Translations under genes and position numbers: made by a program
NCBI GenBank assembly: GCA_014607495.2
Contig: CP053157.1
Location: 11,532,001-11,596,000, forward strand
Direction of reading: 5' to 3'
Length of the DNA: 64,000 bases
From: Carposina sasakii
Lineage: Eukaryota; Arthropoda; Insecta; Lepidoptera; Carposinidae
Notes under the pieces: model-generated
The model's input: the letters and a program-made list of their open reading frames with translations, nothing else
Databases searched by the model: none
What the model was told of the DNA's origin: nothing
In this document: positions 23,859 to 35,400 of the stretch, one piece after another
Numbering within the stretch: the stretch's first letter is position 1
Layout of the letters: every line of letters starts with the position of its first letter

Positions 23859-26800
23859 ATGAATTTCGCTCCATTTTCCGGGCATATTCCGACCGCGGCG
23901 GCTATACCGAATATCCACCAGTTCGCCGCAAAGTTTGGATATGAAGGGACGGGGACTACGTCTAACAGTGTGGTGCAGGAGACCAGATACCAATCGGGGG
24001 GCGGCGTGCAGTTTGCCGTGGCGCCGGGCACTGGGACCCTGGTGGATGGAGTCAAGTTCCGCCAGGCAGAGAGTGTGGTGGTCGTCAGCAGTGCACAGCC
24101 GGTCGGGAATGCTACTGTGCTAGCTGGTTTAGCTCCGTTGCACACGGGTGAGTTCTTGTAATTTTTTTTTTTGCTACAAATTGTGGTATTTACCTACTGT
24201 TATTTTATTGTTCTTATAATATATTTTAAAGGTAATTATTAGGTTTCTAATAATAACTTGTGTACCTACAAAGGTTATTTTTTTAAATAATGGAATGATA
24301 GATAAACCTTTATTATCTCAATTTTGTCCAAATATGTGTAGTACCTACTTGTACATCTCACTACCCTCAAAATTGGTCAGAAGTGGCACCATGTGGTTCT
24401 ATCGGCCCTTGGTACTCTGCCTACCCCGTAAGGGATAAAGGCGTGATTATATGTTATATGTATGTGTAGTAGGTACTATAGAATTTTCAGTTCAGGGCTA
24501 TTGGTTTCAAGCAACATATTTTTTCATGCCTTACATTCAGGCCCGAGATTGTGTTTAATCGTTTACATAGTCCCCTCTGCTATCTGAAGTATTGTATACT
24601 TATAAAAGCAAAAACAACGCCCCCTGTATAAAAAAATATTAGGTAACGTAGGGTACTTTGTTTGTATTAATTTCCTCTCTTAATCAAGGGTGGATCCAGA
24701 CTTGTAATCAGGGTCATAATTCGATAATTTTGCGAACTGTCGCTGTCGCTCGTAAAATTGTTGCCTAAGCTAATCTAAGGCACCAGGGTGGTCATTACCC
24801 CCATCCGGATTCGCCCTAGCTCCCAGTTCACCCAAGTGTACGCATCCTTTATATTATTCGCAGTGAACACCACCGGTGTAAAATACCAGACGATATCCGC
24901 CTCCTCTTCAGTCAACCTCGGGAATATCACGTATGGAGGTCAGAGCTACGTGCAGGCTGAGGTCCAACAGGTCAAGGAGCATCGAGACAAGAGGGAGTAT
25001 CGCGAGGAGATCCAGCATGACCTCATGACTAGTATGATGCAGCAGGGTTAGTGTGTTTTGTTTTAGCTAGGTTTGAATTGGTTAAGGCGGAATAGAAAGG
25101 TGTTCTTTTACATACATCTGCGATACTTTTGTTGCCAATTTATGTGCTAGTGGGAAATGCTATGAAAATAATAAATTTATCCAAAAGATTTAAAAATAGA
25201 AATGACATGTTTGTTTTTCCAGATAGAAAGGAGAATTCCTAAACAACTCGAGAATGTTCAAATAACATTGTAAATTGTGAATTCGAGTCTGGCATTTTGT
25301 GGATAGGTCCTTTGTAGTGGGCTATTTTCAAAGCATTTCGGCTTTACCCCGCGACTCCGTCCGCGTGGACTGCTCCAGGATAAAAACTAACCTATGCCCT
25401 TTCTCAGGCTCTAGTCTATCTGTGTACCAAATTTCATTTGATTGGTTCGGTAGGATTAGCGTGAAAGCGAGACAGAGTTACTTTCTGCATTCATAATATG
25501 TATTAATTGGTAAGGATATAATACTAACTACTGATCAAACAACTGGGCCTAACTACATGATAACTTACCTTATACCTTACGTCATGGAATACTACGAGAA
25601 GAAAATAAACAAGAGCTCCCCAATTCCTTCAGAAGCCATACCATACCGGACGGTGACCACCCAAGCGCCACTGCAGCAAGGTCAGCAGCTACTGGTTGTG
25701 CTTCACGAGCCCAAGGAGGCTGCGGCCTTGGCTAGGGCCATCAAACAGGAAGGCCGGAACGATAGGGCTGCGGCCACCGCCCCCACTGAGTTTATCAGTA
25801 AGTTTATATTTTGTTAATTCGTGTTTTTTTTTAAACATGCATTTTTAGATAGCCGCCTTAATCATAAGATGTAAGGCTTGTAAAATAAATCAGAATAAAA
25901 AAAAAAATTTTAGATGTGGAAGTATGAGTACCTACCTACGTCTTCTAATAAAGATAAACATGTTTGTAATTTTGACATACACATAAACTACCTAGGTGAT
26001 ATGGGTGTACCCAACCATATCTGTATTTACAGTGAAAATATTTCGATAACTTCGCTGTCGCTCGTAAACGATTACTTGGTCTAACAGGCTTACAACTGGA
26101 GCAAAGGATCCAATAAGCTATCGATTCGATAAACTATTGATCCAATCACGTGGTGCCCTTTTTCTCACTTTTATTACATCACGTCATGAGGCCATAGTGT
26201 GATTGGTTGGCTTGCTTTACGTTAACGCGAAGGAATTCAAAATGAAAACTCACACAGTTCATATGAATGTATACACTACTAGTGTAACACTAGTATTGTA
26301 GTAGGTGTACCAGAACCAATTAACTTCTGAAAGTGGTCTATGAGAAAAAAAATAACCCTGTAAGCCCTCCTAACCATAAGCAGTCTCATGCCCCGCAGGC
26401 ATCGGTGACGTCACCGACACGACAACCTGGCAGACCCTCGGCGGAGGAGTAGCAGACTACCTCTCCGCCTTGCCTCTGCCGCTTCATCACCTACTGAAGT
26501 ATACTGGAGACAACAAGCGGGATGAACCGACTATAGTCACTGTCTCTGCCAACGCGCTGCCTGCTATGCCTTCGCTGACTCCTGTGAGTATGGTAATGGA
26601 ATCTTTGATTTATTTCTTGTGTTGTAAAGTGTTTTTATTTACATACATGTCTGTTTCCAAACATAAGATTTTTAAATTACTACCCACGACACAAGACCTT
26701 AGGGATCTTAGTGTGACTAGGTTAATGTGTTGTGTAGTGTGTGAATATTATTATATTATATTATTAGTTTTCCACTTGTCCTACCCGAGATGGCGCAAAT

Positions 26801-29474
26801 TAGTGTTGTGAATTGTTTGAATTATTTTTACATATTATGGTATGGTATGGTAGGCAGAGCACTAAGGGCCGATAGAACCACATGGTGCCACTTCTGACCA
26901 ATTTTTAGGGTATAGTTGAGATGTACAAGTTCGGTTAATAGTGACAGGTGGTCAGCCCATCGCCTACAAAACACCAAGACCCTCTTGTCCCTCTACTGGC
27001 TTGTACAGTATGCCCGGGAAGAGAAGCAGCTGTAGTATTACACGTTATTTTTCACTCCCAGAGCAGCATAGAAGACTTATTATTTATGTTTAGGTTGAAC
27101 ATGAACACTGTGTTCTGGCTGTGTTCATGGGGTAGCCAGAACAGTAGGATCACGAGGGAGATTTTACAGCCATGTTTATCTGACGGGGCCAATGTAAAAG
27201 ACCAGTGACAAGTTGCTAGTATGTACTAAGGGCTGATTATTCCAAACGTCAGATAGTCGAAAAATAAAGTTGATGTTGTCTCTATTATAATCAAGTTTTT
27301 GACTGTTTTTGACAGACAGCATAATTTTCACTCCTTAGATTTTATTATTTAGAAGACGCCTTTGTATGCATTTCTTTTGTAAATTTCTCTGGTTTTTTTT
27401 TGTAATGTCTTTGTGTACAATAAAGAATAAGAAGAAGAAGATCCAAACATTCAAAATGAATTAAAATCTTCCAGATGCCAACAAATGTGAACAGCGTGGT
27501 GGTACAGACCTCAACCATCCAAACCAATCAGGCGGTGAACACCAACACCAATGTGGTGACCGTCTCCTCCCCTGTCAAGAAGAAGAAGAAAAAGAAGTCC
27601 AGCAAAGAGAAGAAGCCTCGACTGAAGCCGGGGGAAATACGACTTACTACAGCTTTAGGTGAGCCAAGTAGATATACATGGTGTAACAAAAGGGTTAAGC
27701 AAAATGCTATATGACAATAGACCGTTATAGAGAACCTATTTTTTTATTTTTTTTATTAACCTATTATTTTTCCATATACTCGTAGAATGGAAAAAATCCT
27801 AAACAACTCAGGAATGTTCATAGAATCTCGAAAAATAAATATTGGTTTATACATAACCCTTTTGTTGATGCTGTTGTGGGGGTGGTGAAAAGGGAAGCGT
27901 TTTTGGCCCATGTAGGTATATATTCCAATCTTTGTGAGAAACTTCGATATCGCGTTCTATGATTTTGCATTCGATTGTGGTTCTCTCCTGCATCCGATAG
28001 ATGGCTCCGCTACAGGGTTGATGACGGGTCATGTACAAAATTGTTTCTATTCTTCGACCGCACTTTACCCCGTAAAAGAAGGTTTTTCAGTCCTTCGATT
28101 TTTATGGTTCTGTAGCCAAATGGCAAAAAACTGAACCCATATAGATTCAACATTTATTAGATGCTCATTTCCAGACGGCAGCACTTTGTACTGCTGTCCC
28201 GAATGCCACATGGCGTACCCTGAGAGAGGCCTGTTAGAACAACATCTAGTCGGACACACTATGGAAAGGAGGTAAACTCAAAATTGGTCAGAAGTGGCAC
28301 CATGTGGTTCTATCGGCCCTTGGTGCTCTGCCTACCCCGTAAGGGATAAAGGCGTGATTATATGTATGTATGTATATGTAGACAAGGCTACATTACTGCA
28401 ACAAGCCTAGCATGACCTGCGAAACACGATATGATAAACCGATTATCGATATTTAGCCTGTCAAAATACACGATAAATATAGCCGCCATTTTGAATTTTG
28501 TATAGAGAAGATACGATATCCACGATGCGTGGTCATGCTAGGGGGGCAAGTCTACTAGTTAGATTGAAAGAAAGAAAGAAATTATTTATTCAGCATTCAA
28601 AAATATTTCACAATACAGCCAAACAGAAAAACATTATTGCGTTTCACCGTATAAGCAATTCCTTTGGATGATGGCGCTAGTTACTATGTACTTACTACAT
28701 TATTTGTCATTGCATTCCGAAATCAGGCGTAGGAGATATTCTATGAAATGAACTCTACATAACCGGCTCCCTGATTACGTAACTTGCAGTACATTTTCGC
28801 TGTAGCATTGCTATCGCTCTGTTTCTACAAATTAGGTGATAGCCCTGACTATTTCATTACAGGTTAATTTTTATTCTCATTCATTTTACTATTTTTTTTA
28901 TCATATGATTAAGTCGGCTTGTTTTTCATGACAGGTTCATCTGTGACATCTGCAACGCGGCCCTAAAGCGTAAAGACCACTTGACACGACACAAACAATC
29001 TCACAATCCTGATCGGCCGCATGTCTGCTCCGTCTGCCTGAAAGCGTTCAAGCGTAAAGAGCAACTCACTCTGCATTTTGTTATACACTCGGGCGAGAAA
29101 CGGCACGTCTGCAACGAGTGTGGAAAAGGTACGTGTCTTTCGAACGTTGTTTAAGGGCTCCTATACATAGACACGTTACACGATGCGACGTGGAAATGTT
29201 GGTACGACGAACATCGTAAAAATTTACGACGCGACATCGTAACGTGCCACGTGTCGATACAATGCAAGGTGAAAACGTATCGTGGGTTTATATGTGGACA
29301 TAGAGGAATACATTACATATAATAATATAGTAAGGATCATCTAATTTTGGGTCTCTGTCTGCAGGTTTCTACCGCAAAGACCACCTACGCAAGCACACCC
29401 GGTCGCACATAGCGCGGCGCGTGAAAGCGGAGTTATCGCAACAATCCCCGCCCAGCCAACCTCCGCCCGACTGA
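23859..29474 (+). CDS. C2H2 zinc-finger protein with four C-terminal fingers (paralogue 2)
   Basis: Eight coding exons join in phase to 468 aa: 23859-24147, 24864-25046, 25633-25797, 26399-26583, 27475-27658, 28175-28271, 28935-29128, 29365-29474. The first exon begins at a splice acceptor (23850) and the ATG follows nine bases in. Its MNFAPF opening resembles MNFAFS in paralogue 1. A YLSALPLPLHHLLKY segment matches YLNQLPPQ...LQQFLKM there. A run of seven lysines (309-315) may serve nuclear import. Fingers have Cys/His at 343/346/359/363, 371/374/387/391, 399/402/415/419 and 427/430/443/447. The finger-4 intron (GKG|FYRKDH) is conserved. Unlike paralogues 1 and 3 there is no intron in finger 2; instead one splits Arg before it (ER|RFICDIC). 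It is likely a nuclear DNA-binding protein; targets are unknown. Additional upstream coding exons are possible. Confidence 0.86.
24345..24465 (+). repeat. SINE-like repeat family B, 3' fragment
   Basis: From 'gtacatctcactaccctcaa' to the TATG-rich end, matching the last 120 bp of the full copies. Confidence 0.75.
25343..25480 (+). mobile_element. Non-LTR 3' fragment of the ACTAGTGGACGC family
   Basis: Shares 'cgcgactccgtccgcgtgga' and 'cctatgccctttctcaggct' with 8840-9010. Just before it (25225-25340) are pieces of the CAGGGTGTAAC MITE family. Confidence 0.65.
26683..26742 (+). repeat. tRNA-SINE family A, 3' fragment
   Basis: 'ctacccacgacacaagacct' to 'gtgttgtgtagtgtgtgaa', matching the SINE tail only. 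Confidence 0.7.
26851..27073 (-). repeat. SINE-like repeat family B copy
   Basis: The reverse-strand copy runs from 'tctatgctgctctgggagtg' down to the 'ctctgcctac' block. Confidence 0.8.
28277..28378 (+). repeat. SINE-like repeat family B fragment abutting a splice donor
   Basis: It starts at 'ctcaaaattggtcagaagtg', only five or six bases after the donor GT of paralogue 2 exon 6 (28272), and ends in TATG repeats. Confidence 0.75.
28406..28542. mobile_element. 137-bp MITE with CCTAGCATGACC ends
   Basis: The left end 'cctagcatgacc' and right end 'ggtcatgctagg' are exact reverse complements. The inside has 'gataaaccgattatcgat' and 'atagccgccattttgaat'. Related copies are 32990-33110 and the larger 40473-41296. 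Confidence 0.75.
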
Positions 29475-29522
29475 CCGGATAGAGCGGACCTACTCACACT
29501 CATACACACCGCTAAAGAGGCC

Positions 29523-29943
29523 TTCTAGAGATGGGCGAATGTCAATGATTCATTCGGGTGGAATTATTCGATTGTTGGAATGTGGTATTCGATTTATTCA
29601 ATTGTTGGAAAGAAGTTTTCGAAATGTTCAAATGATTTTAAATCTTTCAAATGAAACTGCATCAATCAAATGATTTTTTATGACTCGCATGATTTGTAAT
29701 TAAACCACCAAATTAAATCTAAAGTACCTAAGAACAGGCAGTTCTGCTAGTGTTTTATCTTATTCATAATCATCTATATGTATATTTTCATTCGAATCAA
29801 TTTATTTGGGTTAAAACATATTCACACGAATTATCATTTGATTGTTTTTTTTTATTCGAACGACGAATGATCATTCGAATACCACAAATTGAAACATTCG
29901 AATAATTCGATTGTAAATTTTTAACACAATCGCCCATCTCTAA
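29523..29943. mobile_element. Short inverted-repeat element packed with ATTCGAAT-like words
   Basis: The ends 'tagagatgggcgaatg' and 'caatcgcccatctcta' are nearly reverse complements. The inside repeats 'ttcgaat', 'attcgat' and 'tcaaatgat' many times. It lies in the probable 3' UTR of paralogue 2. Confidence 0.6.
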
Positions 29944-30885
29944 GCCTTTGGACTAACCCAGCTTCAGTTGACTGTTGTGAGTGTAGAAATGTTTATTATG
30001 TAACGTTAGTTAGTCCGATCAAGTTATGGTGTCATAGCGTCTTTTAACGCATTCACTGTCGTCAACCTGTATGTTTGCGTCTTCTTGGTTTCCTAGAGGT
30101 ATCGCCGACGCTTATTTGCGTCCTGGCACTAAGAGTTAGACAGAAAATTTGCCGGCAGCGAACGTGTGCGTTAAAGTAATTGATTTAACTGATTTTCATG
30201 CCTTTAATTTGGTTTTGCTAAACTAACCTGAGTCAATGTACTCGTACCTACTTATAATGTTTACTTTTTTTACTAGCCACATAGCGGAGTTTGCAATGAT
30301 TGAGAAACATTTCCACCAAAGGGGGTTAATGACTCCATGCTTGGATTCGGACATTAAAAGTGTACCTCTATGTTCTATTTTTTGCTGTGATAAATATGGT
30401 AAATTAAATCTTTAAAATAATAACTTTCTAAGTTTTAGTCAATAGTTTTGTTATGTATTTAATTGGCATACACTTGTTTTGGAAATTGGATTACGTTTTT
30501 TTTTTTTGGAAAATAAAAATATATTATTTTTGTTGTCTAGTATTATAGAAATAAACGTTGTTAGCTTAATTATTAGAGGTTCCAATATAAATTAAAATAT
30601 ATATATATTATAAATAAATTATTAAAACAGTTAAATAAAATTATCCCTGTAGACCAGCTGATAACAATATTAGGCTTATAAATTTTTTTGACATAATTAT
30701 ATTTTTAAAATGTACCCAAATTAACTATTACCAAATACCAAGGGCAGTGAGGAACTTTTAATTATTGTTGGGTGCTTTTCCATATAATTTTAGTTGTAGA
30801 TGTGATGGAAACAGTATTTAACTCTATTTAGGTACATATCCTAATATTATTTTGTGCTTCCGATCACTTTCCTCCAAATAATGTA

Positions 30886-30899
30886 AATAAATTAATAAA
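30886..30899 (+). terminator. Two AATAAA polyadenylation signals
   Basis: AATAAA at 30886-30891 and 30894-30899, about 1.4 kb after the stop codon of paralogue 2, followed by a T-rich stretch. Confidence 0.45.
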
Positions 30900-30919
30900 T
30901 ACCTAAAAAGGGTGCCTTT

Positions 30920-32486
30920 TATTTATGCATCAATTTATAAAATATATTTATAGTGTGGCGTAATAATTAGTGATATTTGTGTATTTTTAGTTTATTACCT
31001 CTCTATACAGGGCGTAACAAAAGAGGTACTACGCGAAATGCTAAGAAAATATACAGAGTTCAAATATTGTATCCAGGATCTATACCTCTTAATATACTCC
31101 ATATGTATAAAGGTGGTGATGAAAACACTAAATTAAAAACTAGTTGATTGTGTAAAATATTATTTTCATAAGTTTCTGTACATTTTTGGTACGTGCCGAT
31201 GCAAAATGCTTATGGGTATTACATAATTATTTAGGAACATTTAAGTTTTAAAATTATTGACAAAAGAGTTTAGGCAAATCAATAAAAATGGCACTGAAAA
31301 TACAAAAAAAAAGCTTATTTCTATCTAATCCAAATGATTTTAGTTACGCGGCAACAAAAATGTTTACTCCGCGGTGCTTATAAATACAACTTATAACATT
31401 GTTATAGATTAGTTGGTTCGGTAGATAGAACTAACATGGAAAACTAATCCTGATGATGCCACGGGTGTTGGCGAAACATATGTCGATTAAAATTTTAATT
31501 GGTTTTCGGATTAGCAGCTATGTATTTATGGTTGCATGCTAGGTGCTTGGATCTGGCTTCTCGTTGCGACTGTAGTGTCTTGTGTTCGTGATCATGAGTA
31601 GGCAGATCCGAGGGTCAGCGGAGGGTATAGGGCCCGGTGGCGGGCGATCCCTCAATAGAGATTTGAACTTCCGAATAGTGACGCCTGATACAATCCAAAA
31701 CTTATAACATACAAAAAATGCAATCAATATAATTAATTTTATACTTAAAATTACATCAGATACACAGGTATTTTTTATAATAAATCTGCACATGTTCAGA
31801 ATGTCAATTATATATACAAATAACTTTAAATTCACGATATCAACCTATATAATAAATCGAGATCTTTTGTACAGTCGTATTTGGACCCAATATTTGGCAA
31901 TTCAATATTTAATTTTCAAAACTTGCTACACCAGTTACCGATAGATACTTTTTGTTTCATAAGATATTTCTTGGATATTTCCACGGAGGGATTTAGGAGA
32001 GGAAAAGAGGCTTCACCGTCAATATGCTTCATTTAGCGCAGTATGACCCAATCACTGATAAAATTAGCTTGCCTAATCCGAGAAACGGCGTCACAGTTAT
32101 CTTGAACAGGGCTATTAACTAATTTGCAAAAACAAAGCCGAAGCAAGATGGACGAACCTGCCGCGTCCCGCACTTTCTCAATTTTCGCTGTCACGTTGCT
32201 TCGGCTTTGGCAAATTAGGCAATAAGTCCTGCCGCACTTCTAACCTAAGTAAGTTCTTCGTCATTTTCTGGTTTAAAATTTACATTAACAGCCTAACCAA
32301 AGCAAGCTTTAGTAATTAAATTTTTGTACTTATCATGACAATTAATTACAATATTTGTCCTTGACCTAATAAAAATCGTCACTTACATCCTGTGCATCTT
32401 CTAGCTTTACGTGGATACTTTATTTATGGGCATTTGGACTTTTCACATATTCACTTAAACACTTACATCCTGTACACTTGCTATCT
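30920..32486. other. Convergent intergenic DNA between paralogues 2 and 3
   Basis: Mostly AT-rich. It includes a degraded CAGGGTGTAAC-type end near 31010 and a MITE at 32108-32232. A partial duplicate of the last exon area of paralogue 3 (32382-32445 resembles 32463-32530, 'cttacatcctgt') is also present. No gene seen. Confidence 0.45.
32108..32232. mobile_element. MITE with CAGGGCTATTANCTAATTTG ends
   Basis: The ends 'cagggctattaactaatttg' and 'caaattaggcaataagtcct' pair, as do the inner 'aaagccgaagcaa' and 'ttgcttcggcttt'. Fragments recur at 9016-9125 and 28775-28855. Confidence 0.65.
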
Positions 32487-35400
32487 TTACGTGGGTACCT
32501 CATGGGCATTAGGATCGATGGTGACGGCTCTCTCTTCGCCGTTTTCCATCGACATCACCACCTCATACGGAACCTTTATCTGGAAGGGCACACGCAGTTT
32601 TGTGGGAGCCTGGAAGATTACAAATAATATAAGCACATACATCGTGAAGTATTTTTATGATGCGATTCCGTTTGGCAATTTCGTCAAAGCTTTTCTTATC
32701 GGATTCCTTTATTCTTCAATTTTCAGGTTTTTAAGAGTATGTAAAGTTTTTACCCAAGTAATTTTTTGTGCACGTGTTTTATAGTTACATTGATATGAAC
32801 TCAGGATATTACTAGCTTTTATTTACATGTATGTTCACATCACATTAACCTAGTCCCACACTCAAATCGCGTGGATAAGTACTAAGCAACGGTACATAAA
32901 TAACCATAGAAACATGCATAACTCGCAAACAAACATGGATATTCATTATCTTAATGTTTGCACCTGCTGGGATTCGAACCCAGCCCCACTAGCATGACCA
33001 CGTATCGTACGATATCGTATCGTCTATACAAAATTCAAAACGGTGGCTATATTTATCGTATTTTGACAGGCCAAATGTCGATTAATCGGTTTCGTGTTTT
33101 GCAGGTCATGCTAGGCTTGCAGGACTTACATGTAGATAGTGTTACCCAAGTTATTTTTTTTTTAAATTTTGTGTTGTACAGTTACTTTGATTTGAACCTA
33201 GGATCTCCGTAGCTTTAACTTACATGTATAGTAATCTCAGGCTTGACGTCAGGTTTCCTAGCTAGTATAGACAGAGGCACGAGCCCCGGCATCTCTCGCT
33301 TCACTTTCTTGTCCTTCATGTGAATCGTTTCGTGCTTCTGCAGATGATCCTTGCGGTAAAATCCTGGAATAAGGGATTACATTTTATACTGGGTGTAAAA
33401 AGACAAAGTTGTTCTTTTAATACCTCGTATTCTTTGTAACATCACGATATTTTTTTCAATGGAAGTACCCCTGGGAAAACACGGGTTTCTAAGATATCGA
33501 GGTCCAAAGTTACATTAATATTTTCTTTTTTTTACATAAATTCACCTGGGATCGGTTACCAATTTTTTTTAAAGATACCATGTCATAATGTTAAAATGTT
33601 AGTTTTGTAGGTACATTTGTACTTTGCGCATCAAACGAATACATTGCTTGCAATTTTTTTTTTTCATATTTTTTGTCAGGAAAAAAGGTCGTAACCTTAC
33701 AAAGAAACAACGTTGTCTTTTTACACACTTCACAACACATTAACCTAGTCCCACACTGAGATCCCTAAGGTTTTGTGTCGTGGGTGCTAAGCAACGTATA
33801 AATATACATCATATCAATGCTTCTGCCTCCCGGAATTCAAACACAGGACTATGGCGTCGCAGGTAGGGCCACTACCAACTACGTCGATTGTGTCTTGCAT
33901 ACGAGTCAGGTCGTGGTTGTGCGATGTCCTTTACGATCCTGCAGTTGTAGCCACCGCGTTTCAGGAGTATAGCCGTGTGTATGTATGTATTTGTGTGTAA
34001 AGATATTACATTATTATACGCTAAAATATATCTCGTTTACGAACTATAATTTACGTCAAAGTTACTTTTTAGGACATTTTATCTGAGCACGTTTTTGATT
34101 TTTATTTTTTTATTAACATAGAATCTAGATTCTAGTCTAGAGCAAATTAAATTTTAACAGTTATGTACTCGTAATAGGTACTTTCGGTACTCGTTGCTCT
34201 TGAATGTTCAAGAAAATGGTATCATGTAAATGGGGTAAACATACCTTTCCCACAGCATTCACAGAACAAGGATTTGACCCCGGTGTGAATGTGTAGATGT
34301 ATCTTATAATGGTCCTTCCGCTTGAAGGGTTTGTTGCAGTATTTACAGACGTACACCTTCACTGGTACTGGTATATGTTTCTCTTGAGCCGGGTCTGGGA
34401 TGGGATGTTCTGGCTGGAGTAAAAGGAAAATATTAATAGAATCACTCGATTATACCTATATTATTATTATTTATAATATATAATATCTTGACTAAGATAA
34501 ATTTATAAAAACACTTCTCCATTAATATAATCCGTTAGGATATGGTTGATCGTTTCATCTTTAAACATTGTGCTGAGGGATTCAGCTTTGTTTGCCGAGA
34601 TTTGGCTAGTGTATAGCTATCGGGATGAAGTATAACGTTGCCAATATGTAATTTAGAAAAGAGATGGTAAAATTCGTCATCCGAGTAATTGACCCGGTGG
34701 CTTAGTGGTTATAGCGGCTGGCACGGTTTGCAGTGGTCGTGGGTTCGATTCCCACTCGGGTGAAGAATTTTTTCCATTTTCTTTATTAATAATTTTATAA
34801 CCTATATTATTATATACTATGGTCGATTCTGACCAGGTCAGTCCCTCTCCATTCTTAACATAAATGGCTGAGATAGAAAAGGGACAGGTAGGACTAATTT
34901 TAATAGCCGCGTGGTGCCGGCAGAGTAGAATTCGTACCACCATCTCTTTTCGTATCTGCCCGTGGGTATCGTACGAGGCGATTAAAGGTTTCCGGGAGGT
35001 GGACAGCAGCGTCTCCCGTGTTGACAACATAGGCCAAAATACAAACTGCGGTCACCAACCCGACTGCCCAGCGTTGTGACTATGGGTAAATACCCCCCAT
35101 GGCAGTCTTGTGACGTGCCCTGGGGGAGGCCTCGTTCGTTCGAGCTCCACGTTCGGAGTGTGAAGGATGTAAAGGAGTAAAGAATGGGAGGAAGGACTGA
35201 GCCTTGGGGGACGCCGGCCCTGATGGGGCGGGGAGACCTCCCGGAAACCCTTCATCGACTCGTACAACCATTAACATTATCTCCCCGTTATGTTAATGTG
35301 GCTATAGAATATTTATTAAAATATAATGTATCATTATTAAAATAGTTATAAAGTTTCGCCAACTTCATAATAATGGTATAATGTGATATCCTCACCTGTT

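Larger units (their letters stand above)
29475..30915 (+). other. Probable 3' UTR of paralogue 2
   Basis: AT-rich, no gene-like ORF. It contains an inverted-repeat element (29523-29943) and ends near two overlapping AATAAA signals at 30886-30899. Confidence 0.45.

Noticed and set aside
32392..32784. 130-aa open frame on the plus strand
   Set aside because: Antisense shadow of the last exon of paralogue 3, whose minus-strand reading has splice sites, a stop and homology of layout to paralogue 1.
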